DNA of 64,000 nt from Tateyamaria omphalii (GCF_001969365.1 NZ_CP019312.1:2046001-2110000), one strand, 5' to 3'; positions 1 to 9,821 are shown, numbered from the stretch's first letter. Notes: generated from the sequence alone by a model not told the origin. Made by a program: numbers and translations.

Positions 1-1660
1 CATGCCCTCCTTCAATGCGCGGGCGGCGGTCCATCCCAAGCCCGGCGCGCTGCAACGGAACTGGACCGACCTCGACTGTGTCAAAGGCATCCGGGCTACT
101 CGCAAGGCGTTCAAGCGCCGGTAGAATGCGCAGAAAATCCTGGTCCTCGACATCGCGCACCGGGACCGTATTGGTCAGGGTCTCGTATTCTGCAAGGCGC
201 GTGTCGATGGCGGCCAATGCCTGTCGGTTGGCCATGTAGCCGAAGGTCCAGCTGGCAAGGAAGAATGCGCCAATCAGGGCGGCAATGGCCGTGCCGACGG
301 TCGTCGCAATCCGTTGGCGCCGTCCCACACGCTCATCCCGGGCAACCAGAGCGGCCTCACCAAGGATCACGTCGCGAAACAGCCGTTCGACAAAGTAGGT
401 ACGGTTCATTGATGACGCGGTGCGCGGAACGCCAGGGACAGATGCGGGCTGCATGGCTCGTTCTTGCGTGGCCGAGCCAAAATAAATACCCCGCAAGAGG
501 GGTTCGGATACAGAACCGGTGCCCGAGGACAGCTCTTCGATGATTTCACGCAAGGCGTCGTGCAGGGCGGCCACTTGCGCCGGAAAGCGAAAGATACGCC
601 CGCGTTCAGAGATGTCGGTCTCTTGCTGCAGCCGCTCGATCAGCATTGTGTTTAAACGGGCAAGCAAGATGTGGAATTCGCGCGAAAAGACGTCAGCAAG
701 GTTTCCGCTGGCAGTGGGTCCGCGCGTTTCCTCCGCCTCGCCATATGGGAATGTGATGCCCCAGACCTGTCGCCGCCCTTCCTGCCCAAGCGCGTCAAAG
801 AAACGGCCAAAGCCCGTCAGGCGGTCCGCCTTGGTCAGCACAACGTAGACGGGTACACGCGCGCCCAGTGCCTCTTCCATCTCGGTCAGGCGCTGACGAA
901 TTGCACGGATGTCACGCAGGCGCTCCTCCGGGTCCTGCGCCAGAAGATCCGTCAGCGACAGCGTCAGAATGGCGCCGTTGATCGGCTGGCGGCGGCGGGT
1001 CTTGCGCAGCATCGCCAGAAAGCCAAGGAAACCTTCGCGATCACGCGCGCGGCCCGTTTCTTGAGTGGTGTACCGCCCCGCCGTGTCGATCAGAACGGCG
1101 CGGTCGGTGAACCACCAGTTGCAATTGCGGGTTCCGCCGACCCCTTTGACCGGATCGGCGCCTTCTGCATCCCCCAATGGGAATTTCAGACCGGAGCGTG
1201 TGAGGAGCGTCGTCTTGCCCGCACCGGGCGCGCCCATCATCAGGTACCACGGATATTCGTAAGCTGCGCCGAACCGCCGTTTGGCCAGCCTGCGCATTGT
1301 TTTGAGCGCTGTGCGCAAGCGGTCGCGCAGGGCCGCGATTTCTTCGCGGGTTTCGCCCGCTTCAATCGCCTCCGGACTTTCCGAGATCGCATCATCCTCG
1401 GCCCGCGCCCGGCGGCGCTGACGCAACCACATCACAGCAGCATAGATCAGCCAGATACCAACAACGACAGCAATTGCGATCAAACGCGTGCGGACCGGCG
1501 CAAGTGGATATCCACCCCCGTATGGAAGCCGCGGCCCGAACATCCAGATGATGACGCAGATTGCACCAACCCAGACCAGTGACACGAAACGCGGCCCAAG
1601 AACGGAGACATAAGACGAGATGTTGGACCGGAGCGAGGTCCACATGCCAAGCGGGTTCAT
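1..1660 (-). CDS. tssM: T6SS inner-membrane protein TssM (IcmF/ImpL), partial
   Basis: TssM is the large inner-membrane component of the type VI secretion membrane complex and pairs with TssL. The reading frame is open from ATG 1660 to the left edge, so only about 550 N-terminal residues are visible and the gene is cut by the window, not broken. Two hydrophobic segments lie at about residues 15-35 and 60-85. A Walker A motif (GAPGAGKT) at about residue 143 marks the cytoplasmic NTPase domain. An RGIYFGSATQE stretch typical of TssM precedes a third membrane segment near residue 455, after which the periplasmic part begins. The start overlaps the tssL stop as ATGA, so the two are translationally coupled at the end of the tssA-tssM operon. 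Confidence 0.93.
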   Translation of the reverse strand, partial: MNPLGMWTSLRSNISSYVSVLGPRFVSLVWVGAICVIIWMFGPRLPYGGGYPLAPVRTRLIAIAVVVGIWLIYAAVMWLRQRRRARAEDDAISESPEAIEAGETREEIAALRDRLRTALKTMRRLAKRRFGAAYEYPWYLMMGAPGAGKTTLLTRSGLKFPLGDAEGADPVKGVGGTRNCNWWFTDRAVLIDTAGRYTTQETGRARDREGFLGFLAMLRKTRRRQPINGAILTLSLTDLLAQDPEERLRDIRAIRQRLTEMEEALGARVPVYVVLTKADRLTGFGRFFDALGQEGRRQVWGITFPYGEAEETRGPTASGNLADVFSREFHILLARLNTMLIERLQQETDISERGRIFRFPAQVAALHDALREIIEELSSGTGSVSEPLLRGIYFGSATQERAMQPASVPGVPRTASSMNRTYFVERLFRDVILGEAALVARDERVGRRQRIATTVGTAIAALIGAFFLASWTFGYMANRQALAAIDTRLAEYETLTNTVPVRDVEDQDFLRILPALERLASSPDAFDTVEVGPVPLQRAGLGMDRRPRIEGGH

Positions 1661-3162
1661 TGTAATGCCTCCACTGGTGCGGGCAGTCCGTCAGGATTCG
1701 GGAGTCCTTCGGTCAGTAGGCTGTCCGGCACGCGCGCCCCAGGCTCAATCACAAGGATTTCGGTGCGCCGGTTCGCCTCTCGTCCGGCTTCGGTGTCGTT
1801 GGTGGCAATGGGGCGGTCAGGCCCGATGCCATCAATGCTGATCCGCTGTTCCTCAACATAAGGCAGCAGCAGGTCGCGTACGGCGCTGGCGCGCGCCTGA
1901 CTGAGGAAGTAGTTGTTCGGGAACGGAGCCGCCCTGATGCCGACATTGTCGGTGTGGCCAAGCACGGTCACATCGAATGTCTCGGCCGCGAGCGCCTGAC
2001 CGATCCGGTCGAACACATCAAGAAACGCGTCTTCGATGGTTGCGCTGCCAGATCCGAATGCCCCGTTGTTTGCGATGCGGACAAGAACGGCATCCTCGGC
2101 GCGCAGGAGGCGCACGAGCCCCTCATCCACCTCCGGCTGCAGAAATGCGACAAATTCGTCGATGGGCGGTGTAGGTGGCGGGCTTTCCGGCGCTGGCGCT
2201 GGCACAATGACCTGCTCCGGTTCGGGTTCCGGCGCTGGAGGCTCCGGCAGGAACAATGATGGCGGACCGTCAGGCGGCAGCACCGATAGCCGCGCCAGTG
2301 TCGCGTCTGCAGCGTGGTTGAGGAGGGATGTGTAAACGATAAACACAGTGAGCAGCACCAGCACCCCTGTCCCGGACACGAGCCAAAAAAGGAGGCCCGC
2401 GCGAATTGGGCTATGCGCCGCATCCTCACCCCGCCATTGCGGTGACAGATCACGCTCGACGATGTCGAACTGCGTGCGCAGGGTGCGGAACAGGTTTTCA
2501 CGGACCAGAGCCAGCTCGGCCAGTCCCCGCGAGGACACGCGCGCGCGGCCTTCGAAGCCGAGCGACAAGCACAGGTATATCAGGAGCAGCAGATCGCGGT
2601 TGTTGCGCGGGGTCTGTTGAAAGTGGTCAAGCAACGCGAAGACCTTGTCCCCCCCCAGAACGTCATGGTGAAAGGTCGATACCAACCCCTCGACGGCCCA
2701 TTCGCTGCCCCAATCGGTGTTTCGGATCACGTCATCGAGGGTCGCACACACAACGTAATGCGCCGCACGTGCCTGATCCGGAAGCGTGCCTGCCGCTGCG
2801 AGCGCAGCCTCATACCGGCGCGCGGCTCCGGTCAGTTCTCGCCGCAACTCGGCGACAGATGGTGGGTTCTGCCCCGCCCGAAGCGCATGAGCCAGGTTCA
2901 AGAGCGGTGCCGCCCTTGCGACCATTTCCGGTAAATCGCCACCCGTGAACCGAAAGCCATTCAGGATGTCTCCGACAGAAAGTTCTGCGGCGGGCGCAGG
3001 CGGGTCGACCTCCACAACTTGCGTCGCCGGTTCCTCCGAAGGGCGTGTGCCTCCCGGCGTGGGCAGGATGATACGTGGCGCTTCATCATCCTGCTCCGGC
3101 AGACGACGCGCCGCCTGATCCTTGTTTTTTCGGGCTTCGTTGGTCACCCTCTGATCCCCCAC
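1657..3162 (-). CDS. tssL: T6SS protein TssL (DotU/ImpK) with C-terminal OmpA-like domain
   Basis: TssL is the inner-membrane partner of TssM in the T6SS membrane complex. The protein has a proline-rich N-terminus, a cytoplasmic DotU domain at about residues 75-250, one membrane segment at about 255-285, a proline/glutamate-rich linker, and a C-terminal OmpA-family peptidoglycan-binding domain at about 370-485 (VLGHTDNVG, ANRRTEI). This is the extended TssL form that anchors itself to the cell wall. Two GTG starts are possible: 3162, given here, and 3147, which overlaps the tssK stop as GTGA. Neither has a strong ribosome binding site. It is coupled to tssM downstream by ATGA. Confidence 0.93.
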   Translation of the reverse strand: MGDQRVTNEARKNKDQAARRLPEQDDEAPRIILPTPGGTRPSEEPATQVVEVDPPAPAAELSVGDILNGFRFTGGDLPEMVARAAPLLNLAHALRAGQNPPSVAELRRELTGAARRYEAALAAAGTLPDQARAAHYVVCATLDDVIRNTDWGSEWAVEGLVSTFHHDVLGGDKVFALLDHFQQTPRNNRDLLLLIYLCLSLGFEGRARVSSRGLAELALVRENLFRTLRTQFDIVERDLSPQWRGEDAAHSPIRAGLLFWLVSGTGVLVLLTVFIVYTSLLNHAADATLARLSVLPPDGPPSLFLPEPPAPEPEPEQVIVPAPAPESPPPTPPIDEFVAFLQPEVDEGLVRLLRAEDAVLVRIANNGAFGSGSATIEDAFLDVFDRIGQALAAETFDVTVLGHTDNVGIRAAPFPNNYFLSQARASAVRDLLLPYVEEQRISIDGIGPDRPIATNDTEAGREANRRTEILVIEPGARVPDSLLTEGLPNPDGLPAPVEALQ

Positions 3163-4475
3163 AACTCAAGGTCAATGCCCGGAATGTCTGCCGCCAAGTG
3201 GATTGCAAGCGCGCCCCCTTCCGTCGCGGCCGCCCAAAGATCATCAGACGTTTCAAGTTCGAAATAGACGGACCCGGCGCGGAACGGCAGCTGCCGCGGC
3301 GCCACCGGAGAGGGACGGATCGGGATGCCCGGAAGGGCCACGTTCACCAACTCGCTGATACGCTCCACCGGGCCAATCTTAATCTGGTTCGGCAGCGTGC
3401 GCCGCAGCTGCTCCACCGGCAGTTCCGACCGCGCAGCGAGCACCATGGCCGCGTCGGATTTCAGCCCCGCATCTGCCAGCATACCGACCCGCACGCCGTG
3501 GCGGCGCGTCTCAAGCGGGATGGGCGTCGCCGATTGGTCCAAGACGGCCGAGAGAGCCCGCCGCAGCTCATCCATCACCGGCGCAAATGTCGCTTCGGGT
3601 TCCATGTGACCATAGGGCGGAAAATCGGGCGCGAGGCTGTCTGCCGCCGTGAACGTCGCCAGTTCCCCGGCGAGACCAACAAGCGTGGCAAACATCCGTT
3701 CCGGGTGAATCTGACCGGCCTGCGCGTCCAGATGGGCCATATGCGGCGTGGCCCGGTTCAGGGTTTGAAGCATCATGTAGTCACCGATTTCGGCAGCGCC
3801 ACGGATCGAAGGATCACCAATCCGACGTGCAATCGCAGCCGACCGATGCTGAAGAAGGCCCACAAGTTCCGTCAGATACCCCTTCAGACGTGGCGTTGCA
3901 CCAACAAGCATTGTTGGCGGAATCATGGTCTCATCCAGAATGACGGAGAGGTCAGCACCCGTTTCGATCACGCGCGCAACCGGTAGGCACTCAAAGCCCT
4001 CGCGTTCGTCCCTGTCGGTTTTAAGGGACAGTTCGAACCGGCCAACTTCAATCGCCGCGGTGAACGACGTGTCAGCATTCGAGTCCTCGGCTTCGTATTC
4101 AACACGCTTGTGCCTCGCCGTGCCATCACCGACCGGGCCGTACTCATCCTGTCCGCCTCTTGCCATCCGTACCGCCAGATAGACGGTTGTCGATCCTGAT
4201 CCTTCCGCGAACTGAACTGGCGCGGGCAAGTCGGCCATGTCCGGGGCGGAAACAGGCGTGCCATCCGGCAACACGCATGAGAGCGCCGACAAGGCCACGC
4301 GTCCGACGCCCAGAGCCGAGCGGTCGATCTCCAAACGGGTAAAGCCCCACGAGTAGGGACGCATCGCCGCAGTGCGGTCGCGCAGCATCCGTTCGGTCCA
4401 TCGGTCAGCCTGCTGAAAATGCTGTACTTTGAGGAACATACCCTCAGTCCAGGCGACACGGTTGTCAGTCTTCAC
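3144..4475 (-). CDS. tssK: T6SS baseplate protein TssK (ImpJ)
   Basis: TssK is the baseplate subunit that connects the TssFG wedges to the TssL/TssM membrane complex. The 443-aa product begins VKTDNRVAWTEGMFLKVQHFQQ, the conserved TssK N-terminus (W-x-EGMFL-xxQHFQQ). I chose GTG 4475 because AGGAG lies about nine bases upstream. The longer open frame to 4649 runs into the upstream FHA gene and has no family similarity. Length and position between the FHA gene and tssL match impJ. Confidence 0.94.
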   Translation of the reverse strand: MKTDNRVAWTEGMFLKVQHFQQADRWTERMLRDRTAAMRPYSWGFTRLEIDRSALGVGRVALSALSCVLPDGTPVSAPDMADLPAPVQFAEGSGSTTVYLAVRMARGGQDEYGPVGDGTARHKRVEYEAEDSNADTSFTAAIEVGRFELSLKTDRDEREGFECLPVARVIETGADLSVILDETMIPPTMLVGATPRLKGYLTELVGLLQHRSAAIARRIGDPSIRGAAEIGDYMMLQTLNRATPHMAHLDAQAGQIHPERMFATLVGLAGELATFTAADSLAPDFPPYGHMEPEATFAPVMDELRRALSAVLDQSATPIPLETRRHGVRVGMLADAGLKSDAAMVLAARSELPVEQLRRTLPNQIKIGPVERISELVNVALPGIPIRPSPVAPRQLPFRAGSVYFELETSDDLWAAATEGGALAIHLAADIPGIDLELWGIRG

Positions 4476-4491
4476 GAAACGTCTTCTCCTG

Positions 4492-5751
4492 TCATTTGCG
4501 CGGTAGGCCACCGGGTGTCGGCAGCGGGGAAGCGACTTCGTCGGCCGTCCCGTTCTCTTCCGTTTCAAGATAGCTCGCGCGGATTGCGGCGTTGAGGGCA
4601 CGGTCCGAAAGCGGCGGGACGTCACCGCCCCCGGCAAAGCGCTGTTCATAAAGCGCCCATGCGCGCGTGGCTGTGCCTACCCGAAGCGCATTGGTGGCAT
4701 TCGCGCGCAGGCTGTCGGGATCAAGCAACACGCGTGCCGCTGCGGCAAAGGCATATGCACCACTATGGGTGGCTGCGTGGGTGCGCGCCAGGGCATCCAA
4801 CCGCGCATCCAAATCCGCCGACGCTTCGCCGCCAGCTTGCACCGCGCCCAAAATCATTCGGATCGAGTCGCCAGGCACTAAGTTCGCCGCCTCATCGCCA
4901 TGATCCGCGGCACGGCTCAAGGCGGCGCGTTCCATGTCGACAACTCCGTCGAGCGCAGTCCGCAACATCGCACCGAGCGCATACATCGCATCCTGCGTAA
5001 GATCGTCGAGTTCGTTGATTGACAGCCCGGCACCACGCAGAAAGGCCAATCCGTCGGGTCCTACGCGGCGGTCCACCTGCACGTTCTTTTGGCTCAGCGC
5101 TTTGGCCGGGACCACATGACCGGTCGCGCGCGACTGGCTGGCGCGCGCATCCGCGTCCGATACCGCGCCTTCGGATGCTTCCATATCCCAATCGTCCGGT
5201 AGGAACGCCCCGCCGGAGCGCAAGGTGTCAAGCGACACGTCGCGTTCGCCTTTCTCCGCAGTCACTTCAGAACGGTGTTCAAAACTGCCCAGTCGGTCCC
5301 AGTCAGGGCGCTTGGTTTTTCTTTCGCCGGTCAATCTGGCAATCCAGTCGTCGTCAGACCGCGCAGGGACCGGGCTTTCCGCCGTGATGCCGCCCGGCGC
5401 GACATCAGCAAGGATCGCGCTGATCGTTGGTGCGGTTGTCGCGCGGGCGTCGGTCAAGTCAGTGCGAAAGCGCGCAGCGATGCGATGCGCGCCAAGACCG
5501 ATCACCGCGCCATCCGAAACCGCGCGCGCCTCTCCTGCTGGCAGTGCCCGTTGGTCCAGATGGGCCGTGCCACGCACCAGCACAACGCTTGCGCCACCAC
5601 CATCTGCCGTCACGCGCAGCTCTCCTCCACCATCCTTTCCGCTATGCGCCAGCGACCAAGTCGCGTCAGGGAAGGTGCCAAGCGTAAAGGGCTGCCCGGC
5701 TTGCACGATCCGCCTGTCGCCCGCTTCAAGATGTTCGAGAACCAGCGTCAT
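4492..5751 (-). CDS. T6SS FHA-type accessory protein (TagH/ImpI-like)
   Basis: This is a 419-aa protein in the impI position. The C-terminal third carries the conserved TagH/VasC region (FLRGAGL at about residue 250, then TQDAMYALGAMLRTALDG), which supports the assignment. The N-terminal part is where a phosphothreonine-binding FHA domain should be, but I do not see the usual GR and S-x-x-H/N signature; the G-T-F-P-D segment near residue 26 is a poor match. Phosphopeptide binding is therefore doubtful. In Agrobacterium-type T6SS, Fha links PpkA phosphorylation to TssL; no kinase or phosphatase is visible here. ATG 5751 overlaps the tssG stop as ATGA. Confidence 0.82.
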   Translation of the reverse strand: MTLVLEHLEAGDRRIVQAGQPFTLGTFPDATWSLAHSGKDGGGELRVTADGGGASVVLVRGTAHLDQRALPAGEARAVSDGAVIGLGAHRIAARFRTDLTDARATTAPTISAILADVAPGGITAESPVPARSDDDWIARLTGERKTKRPDWDRLGSFEHRSEVTAEKGERDVSLDTLRSGGAFLPDDWDMEASEGAVSDADARASQSRATGHVVPAKALSQKNVQVDRRVGPDGLAFLRGAGLSINELDDLTQDAMYALGAMLRTALDGVVDMERAALSRAADHGDEAANLVPGDSIRMILGAVQAGGEASADLDARLDALARTHAATHSGAYAFAAAARVLLDPDSLRANATNALRVGTATRAWALYEQRFAGGGDVPPLSDRALNAAIRASYLETEENGTADEVASPLPTPGGLPRK

Positions 5752-6728
5752 GCACACATCGCCTTTTTGCCGTCGATGATCGCTTCGAAACTGTCGTCGG
5801 CCGCCTCCGCATCGCGCGCCCAGCTGTTCCAACCCAGCCGTGGCTGCGGACCATCACCGCCCAGCTGGGTTTCCGGAATATCGCGTCGGTCCAGGACAAC
5901 CTGAATGTCAAAATCCAAAACAGGACCAATCGCAAACCGGACAAGCTGCGCAAAGTCGCGCAAGCGCGGCTGGCCGGGCTCCAGTGAAAGGAAATCCGAG
6001 TAGCGCACTGGCCCAATGATCACCCGGACCTGCCCCGTACGGTCACGTATCCATGATCCTGTGCTTGCGTCAGATCCCAGACTTCTGCTGCCATTCAGTC
6101 GGGTTTGCTCTGCTTGTGGCACCTCCCGCCATCTCTGCTGGAATTGTTTGATTTGAACAGGCAAGCCAAGGTGTCTGCGGGCGATGGCAGCAACGGCTAC
6201 AGACGACCGAGTGCGCCCTGCAAGCAGACCTGAATGCAAAAGTATCGCGTCCTGCCGCAGGGGGGCACGTGTCTCAAGTCCAGGAGTCGCAAGCCCGATC
6301 AGAGCGTGCAGTGCCGTCAGCACACGGTTGGCCCGACGCGGCGCCCATTGCAAAAGCACGGGCAGATCATATTTTGCCGCCGCTCGGGCGAACAGTATTG
6401 CCAGCCGAGCCGAGAACAGATCGAGAAAAGCGCTCAAACCGCCCGCGCGGCGCCGACGGTCCGCAGCCGCGAGTTCAGTCCATGCGGGTGGAAGCGGAGA
6501 CAGTGGGCCAACCAGTCCGGCAAAATTCGCTTCCACCCGAACCGCTGTCGCATCTGCGGATACGCGCGCAATCGCCGTCGGCGCCAGTGTGCCCGTTGGG
6601 GGGGCAGTGATCTGGATCGGAATGCCACGCTGCTTCGCTTCCATCTGCGCCAGTCTGAGCGCCGTCAATGGCTCAAACGCATGGGGGGACTGACACAGGC
6701 TATCAAAGAGGGCGCGCGGTTCGGTCAT
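5748..6728 (-). CDS. tssG: T6SS baseplate protein TssG (ImpH/VasB)
   Basis: TssG forms the baseplate wedge with TssF. The 326-aa product starts MTEPRALFDSLCQSPHAFE and contains the family-typical FLDLFSARLAILFARA segment around residue 105 and a conserved C-terminal part (GQVRVIIGPVRYSDFLSL). One base separates its start region from the tssF stop, and it overlaps the FHA gene by four bases, so the pair is almost certainly co-translated. Confidence 0.93.
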   Translation of the reverse strand: MTEPRALFDSLCQSPHAFEPLTALRLAQMEAKQRGIPIQITAPPTGTLAPTAIARVSADATAVRVEANFAGLVGPLSPLPPAWTELAAADRRRRAGGLSAFLDLFSARLAILFARAAAKYDLPVLLQWAPRRANRVLTALHALIGLATPGLETRAPLRQDAILLHSGLLAGRTRSSVAVAAIARRHLGLPVQIKQFQQRWREVPQAEQTRLNGSRSLGSDASTGSWIRDRTGQVRVIIGPVRYSDFLSLEPGQPRLRDFAQLVRFAIGPVLDFDIQVVLDRRDIPETQLGGDGPQPRLGWNSWARDAEAADDSFEAIIDGKKAMCA

Positions 6729-6729
6729 A

Positions 6730-8505
6730 TCAAATCAATGCTCCCTCGCCAGCACGCGCCGGGAAATGCGCAAGTGTATCGAGCCGGTTCTTGAGGCGAA
6801 CACGCAATCTGGTGAAGGTGTTCAGTGTCGTGTAACACCCGAAAAATCGGTCCAGAACAGAAGCAAAGACAACCGCTTGCCCAGCCGCGATGCAATTGTC
6901 ATCCAGCGTCAGGGTGATGTCCGTCCCGGTGACATTTACACCGTCGATGCGTGCAAGACCCGTGGCGGTGTCAACGCTGTCGATGGCATCAATCATCTGG
7001 GTGATGTCGGGCCCGTCACCGGGATCGTAGAGCCGCAGAATATCGCGCAGCGTCGCGGCACCGCCCGATTGCAGCGACAGATGGTTCAGCGACAGATGCG
7101 ACATCAACTGCCAGGCGCGGTCATCATCTGATGCAGGCGGTCGCGGTTTGGTAGGCGCGCGCAAACACGTAACTGCGGTGACGTGGTCGATCGGCGACGA
7201 CAGGCCAAGCGCGGGTTGACCACCTCCAAAAGGCAGCTTTCGCGAGAGCATTCCATTTGTCGCAAGAATATCGACACCAGCTGTACCCGGCTCCGACGTT
7301 GCGTCGATGCCGCGCCGGTCCACAAAGGCTAGTGTGGTGCTTCCGAGGTGCTTTTCATCTTCGGATGCATGGCGACGCAAGTGCCAATAGACCTCGCCCG
7401 CCCTGCGGTCCGTCAGTCGGTGAAACAGAGGCGGGGCAGTCTGCGTTTTGCCGTCCGCCCCGGCGATGGTGACACGTCTTACGGAATGAACCGTGCGCGT
7501 CCGGGGGCGGCGTGCGTCGGCGGCCAGGGGATATGCCGTGCGGCTGCCATCCAACGCGATGGGTTCTGCGCGCGCTGGGAACAGGTTTACGGCAGGCGTG
7601 GCATGCAATGTGATCGACCCCGCCCCGACCCGCGTCAGGGTATCGTCCGGCGGGCGATCGAAAAACACGTAGACATCCAACCTGTTGGTTTCCCGCAGCG
7701 GGCCAAGGTCGATGTCAAAGAACAGGAACTTCTCAGGCAGCGCTGCAAACTCGGCCAGGGTGCGATAGCCAGCAAAACTGCCCTCGGGCCACGGTGTCAA
7801 AGCCGTTTCAGCGTCAAAGCCCACCGGCCTGACGGACGTGGCGGGCATGCGGCGCGCATACGGGTCTGACGTATGGGCCGCGAGCGTCACCCCCAGAATC
7901 GATTGCAGCATCAGACGCGCCAGCCCCTGTGCCTGCGCTGTTGGTCCCGAAAGGAACAGCCGAAGTCTGTCCAGCCCCATATCGCGGAGCGGGACTGAGC
8001 CCGTCGTTTCAATGGTAAGCCGCAAGCACGCAGCCGCACCAGCCGGTGCAGGTGGAGCTTCGAACGGGCGCGGGCGCAGGCGTGTGTCGGTGAGCCGAAT
8101 GGGCGCCAGATTCACGTTCTGCGTCGTCGCAAATCGAACGCGGTCGCCATCAATGGGCTCTGAAACCACTTCAGTCCCCCGTTTCACCGACAACGCGCCG
8201 TCCAGCGCCGGGTCTGGGGACAAGGACAGGATTGTGAATGCGGGCTGTGGCGCCAGATAGTGCGGGTAAAGAGTTTCCAGCAAGCCGTCTGTCAGCTCAG
8301 GCAACCCATCCTCGAGTTTCTGGCGGACACGCGCAGCGGTGTAGGAAAACGACTGGATAAGCCGCTCGATGTTTGGATCATCTGCGGCATCGTCGGACAG
8401 GCGCAGCCGGGCGGCAATCTTGGGGTGCGCTGCCGCAAATCGCGCCGCACGTCGTCGCAGTGCATCAAGCTCGGAATTGTAGAAATCGAGGAAACGGTCA
8501 GTCAC
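6730..8505 (-). CDS. tssF: T6SS baseplate protein TssF (ImpG/VasA)
   Basis: TssF is the main wedge protein of the T6SS baseplate. The 591-aa product begins VTDRFLDFYNSELDALRRRA, the characteristic TssF start, followed by the conserved DDPNIERLIQSFSYTAARV segment and LETLYPHYLAP. GTG 8505 is preferred because a GGGGAG ribosome binding site lies just upstream. The open frame to 8622 only covers tssE sequence in another frame. It overlaps the tssE stop by eight bases. Confidence 0.94.
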   Translation of the reverse strand: MTDRFLDFYNSELDALRRRAARFAAAHPKIAARLRLSDDAADDPNIERLIQSFSYTAARVRQKLEDGLPELTDGLLETLYPHYLAPQPAFTILSLSPDPALDGALSVKRGTEVVSEPIDGDRVRFATTQNVNLAPIRLTDTRLRPRPFEAPPAPAGAAACLRLTIETTGSVPLRDMGLDRLRLFLSGPTAQAQGLARLMLQSILGVTLAAHTSDPYARRMPATSVRPVGFDAETALTPWPEGSFAGYRTLAEFAALPEKFLFFDIDLGPLRETNRLDVYVFFDRPPDDTLTRVGAGSITLHATPAVNLFPARAEPIALDGSRTAYPLAADARRPRTRTVHSVRRVTIAGADGKTQTAPPLFHRLTDRRAGEVYWHLRRHASEDEKHLGSTTLAFVDRRGIDATSEPGTAGVDILATNGMLSRKLPFGGGQPALGLSSPIDHVTAVTCLRAPTKPRPPASDDDRAWQLMSHLSLNHLSLQSGGAATLRDILRLYDPGDGPDITQMIDAIDSVDTATGLARIDGVNVTGTDITLTLDDNCIAAGQAVVFASVLDRFFGCYTTLNTFTRLRVRLKNRLDTLAHFPARAGEGALI

Positions 8506-9040
8506 GGCGCTCTCCCCTTCCCGCTCCGCCGCCCGTTGCGGCATCGCTGACACTGAAACGCCCGGCAATCGGATCCATTGACGTCTCAAACACAACCGGC
8601 GGCAGACCCGGACGCGCCACATGGCGCGCCTTGATCCGCAATCGCAGATGACGACGAGACGGTACGGGGTCGGACACGAGGTCCACGGTCAGATTGATCA
8701 ACCGCGGTTCAAACGTCTCGATCCGTTTGCGGATCTCTTCGGAAAATGCCGTGCGCTGCGCTTGGGTCACCAGTTCCGCGGAAAAAAAATCGCCCGTGCC
8801 GTAACTCAACACGCTGTCACCAAGCTCAGCCAGATGCTTTGGACGATGGCCCGGGGCGGAGCGGGTGTTCAAAAGCATTTCCAGATCTCGGCGCAGCGCG
8901 GCACGCAAACCGGCAATCGTGTCCGCTTCGGTCATTGCGGCGTCTTCCGACAGATCGGGATCAAGGTCGATTAACCGGTCAAGTAAAGCTGGCGCAGCGC
9001 GGTCCCTATGCGCCTTTGTGTGTCGTATCTGATTAACCAT
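8498..9040 (-). CDS. tssE: T6SS baseplate protein TssE (gp25-like)
   Basis: TssE is the gp25/lysozyme-like baseplate protein that starts sheath assembly. It has 180 residues from ATG 9040. The conserved gp25 region is visible at about residues 60-165: LRRDLEMLLNTR, then VLSYGTGDF, then RKRIETFEPRLINLTV. The last contains the conserved EPRL tetrad of the family. An earlier in-frame start at 9085 lies inside tagJ and is not supported. It overlaps tagJ by eight bases and tssF by eight. Confidence 0.93.
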   Translation of the reverse strand: MVNQIRHTKAHRDRAAPALLDRLIDLDPDLSEDAAMTEADTIAGLRAALRRDLEMLLNTRSAPGHRPKHLAELGDSVLSYGTGDFFSAELVTQAQRTAFSEEIRKRIETFEPRLINLTVDLVSDPVPSRRHLRLRIKARHVARPGLPPVVFETSMDPIAGRFSVSDAATGGGAGRGERRD

Positions 9041-9821
9041 TGAGCACCACCTGCGATGCATCCAGCAGACCGCCGAGTGTGTCATTCAACAGATAAGATC
9101 GCTGCCCATGGGCGCGTGTCACGCCGGGGGCCAACTGCGAAAACTCGGTGACCCGACCAAGCCTCTCCGCCCCTGTGCGCGGTGCGTCATAGATAGCGAC
9201 CAATCGCAGATCAGCTGTCGACCCATCGCGCAAACCAAGGCGTGCGGGTCGTGCCAGCACATCGAAAGGGGCCGCGATGCGGCTAAGATCAATCAGAGCG
9301 ACACGCGCAAGGTCAATCCAAAGGTAGTAGCCACCCGATGTCAGGGCCTCCAACGCGTGCGGCAGGCGATCATCGACGTCGCGCAGGTCTTCGACCTCAA
9401 GGTCATCCCAAATGGCCGGACGGGATGTACGGACGTCTTCTAGTCTATCAGCCAATGCGGACACTTCGGCCAAGTTATCAGCGCGCAGCGCAACATGCAG
9501 CGCCATGGCGATCGCATCAGCGGACGTCGGTTCGCCTGGAAAATCTGGAGCGGCCCCATGCGACCACCACGCGTCACGGGCGTGCAATGCACGCAGGTAT
9601 TGTCGGAATTCCGACAATGCCGTGGCACGCTGGACATCCTGCAGCTGCGCCATCTTGGCATGGGTTTCTGCCCGTTCCAAGTCTCCCGACAGCGCCAATA
9701 GTTGCGCCAGCGTTATACGCAAATCAACATCCTGCGGCGTCGATTTAACACCTGAAACGGCGACATCCACCGCCTCTGAAACGGCGTCCTGCAGCAACAG
9801 TTCACGAACTGAAATACTCAC
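9033..9821 (-). CDS. tagJ: T6SS accessory protein TagJ (ImpE/SciE family)
   Basis: TagJ (ImpE) binds the sheath protein TssB and the unfoldase ClpV and modulates sheath recycling in some T6SS. The 262-aa product has an N-terminal TPR-like helical region (about residues 1-95: LRITLAQLLALSGDLERAETHAKMA) and a conserved C-terminal ImpE domain (ARPARLGLRDGSTADLRL). It starts with GTG that overlaps the stop of the upstream sheath paralogue as GTGA. Its place between tssC2 and tssE is exactly that of impE. Confidence 0.9.
   Translation of the reverse strand: MSISVRELLLQDAVSEAVDVAVSGVKSTPQDVDLRITLAQLLALSGDLERAETHAKMAQLQDVQRATALSEFRQYLRALHARDAWWSHGAAPDFPGEPTSADAIAMALHVALRADNLAEVSALADRLEDVRTSRPAIWDDLEVEDLRDVDDRLPHALEALTSGGYYLWIDLARVALIDLSRIAAPFDVLARPARLGLRDGSTADLRLVAIYDAPRTGAERLGRVTEFSQLAPGVTRAHGQRSYLLNDTLGGLLDASQVVLNG

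Noticed and set aside
671-1582. 303-aa plus-strand open frame
   Set aside because: It lies opposite tssM, which has clear family motifs; its arginine- and glutamine-rich composition is that of an antisense shadow.
3075-3986. 303-aa plus-strand open frame
   Set aside because: It is antisense to tssK; no domain and biased composition.
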